Shown: positions 63,898 through 64,000 of the stretch, in pieces
Layout: every line of letters starts with the position of its first letter
Numbering within the stretch: the first letter of the stretch is position 1
Assembly (NCBI GenBank): GCA_005884115.1
Contig: VAXW01000002.1
Coordinates: 1 to 64,000, forward strand
From: Actinomycetota bacterium
Lineage (GTDB): Bacteria; Actinomycetota; Thermoleophilia; Solirubrobacterales; Solirubrobacteraceae
Length of the DNA stretch: 64,000 bases
Direction: 5' to 3'
The notes under the pieces: generated by a model
Seen by the model: the letters and a program-made list of their open reading frames with translations, nothing else
Told to the model about the DNA's origin: nothing
The model's database searches: none
Position numbers and translations under genes: made by a program

Positions 63898-64000
63898 ATG
63901 TCGGTCGCAGTCTCCGCCAACGACATCGCACGCGCGTCACGTTGGCCGTCGGTGATCATCGTCGGAGCGGGGTTCGGGGGCATCGCCGCGGCGATCGAGC
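63898..64000 (+). CDS. FAD-dependent monooxygenase/oxidoreductase, N-terminal fragment (cut by window edge)
   Basis: The 34 visible codons start at ATG 63898 after a strong GAGGAGAGG ribosome site. The product reads MSVAVSANDIARASRWPSVIIVGAGFGGIAAAIE. The GxGxxG dinucleotide-binding motif (VGAGFGG) after a short N-terminal arm is typical of flavin-containing monooxygenases of the Baeyer-Villiger/FMO type, but many FAD oxidoreductases start this way. The rest is outside the window. Confidence 0.6.
   Translation, partial: MSVAVSANDIARASRWPSVIIVGAGFGGIAAAIE

Overview
The window is a high-GC, gene-dense actinobacterial chromosome segment. It has GTG/TTG starts, many 1-4 nt start/stop overlaps, an actinobacterial-type LexA palindrome, a six-protein Mce operon, an imuB/dnaE2 mutagenesis operon and two secreted proteins of a kind I associate with Thermoleophilia (Solirubrobacterales). 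That class placement is an inference from gene content, not a measured phylogeny. I see no transposase, integrase, prophage or CRISPR array; this is ordinary chromosome with one structurally unusual operon.

Layout. 1-4.9 kb: the 5' end of an acyl-CoA dehydrogenase gene, then a sulfate ABC importer (cysP-cysT-cysW-cysA) with a near-consensus promoter, facing a cysteine-free Rrf2 regulator with a clear dyad in its divergent promoter region. 4.9-9.9 kb: a ZIP metal transporter, a COG4280-like membrane protein, two polysaccharide deacetylases (one with an altered active-site motif), tRNA-Gly(CCC), and a CcmG-like/CcmH pair. 9.9-15.8 kb: argS, a DUF3467 protein, an overlapping phosphoesterase-lipoprotein-Ser/Thr kinase trio, a DedA protein and Hsp20. 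16-25 kb: a MarR regulator, then a minus-strand block that reads uvrC, rapZ, gap, pgk, tpiA, gpmI, doxX. 25-35 kb: an ABC-F ATPase, an enoyl-CoA hydratase, a two-domain fatty acyl-CoA reductase, an ABC exporter, an aldo/keto reductase, a glyoxalase-fold protein and a quinone oxidoreductase-like protein.

35-40.3 kb is an SOS mutagenesis operon, imuB - DUF6504 - dnaE2, with a perfect LexA palindrome at the start of imuB. Three 26-bp hairpin repeats lie just upstream, and dnaE2 contains two tetranucleotide tracts that could cause frameshifts. 40.3-41.7 kb is an amidase.

41.8-54.1 kb is the most unusual locus: six MCE-domain proteins and their MlaF/Mkl-type ATPase in one tightly packed operon. 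Between the first and second mce genes sits a secreted 812-residue protein that fuses a lytic transglycosylase, a degenerate LytM-like domain and an M15-type peptidase domain. No YrbE/MlaE permease gene is present on either side. A plausible reading is that the lipid-shuttle complex is made together with an enzyme that opens the peptidoglycan for it.

54-64 kb: two secreted proteins of unknown function, a PurM-like protein, an acyl-CoA dehydrogenase, a serine beta-lactamase-fold protein with an N-terminal beta domain, a two-half flavin-reductase/PPOX-like protein and the start of an FAD-dependent monooxygenase.
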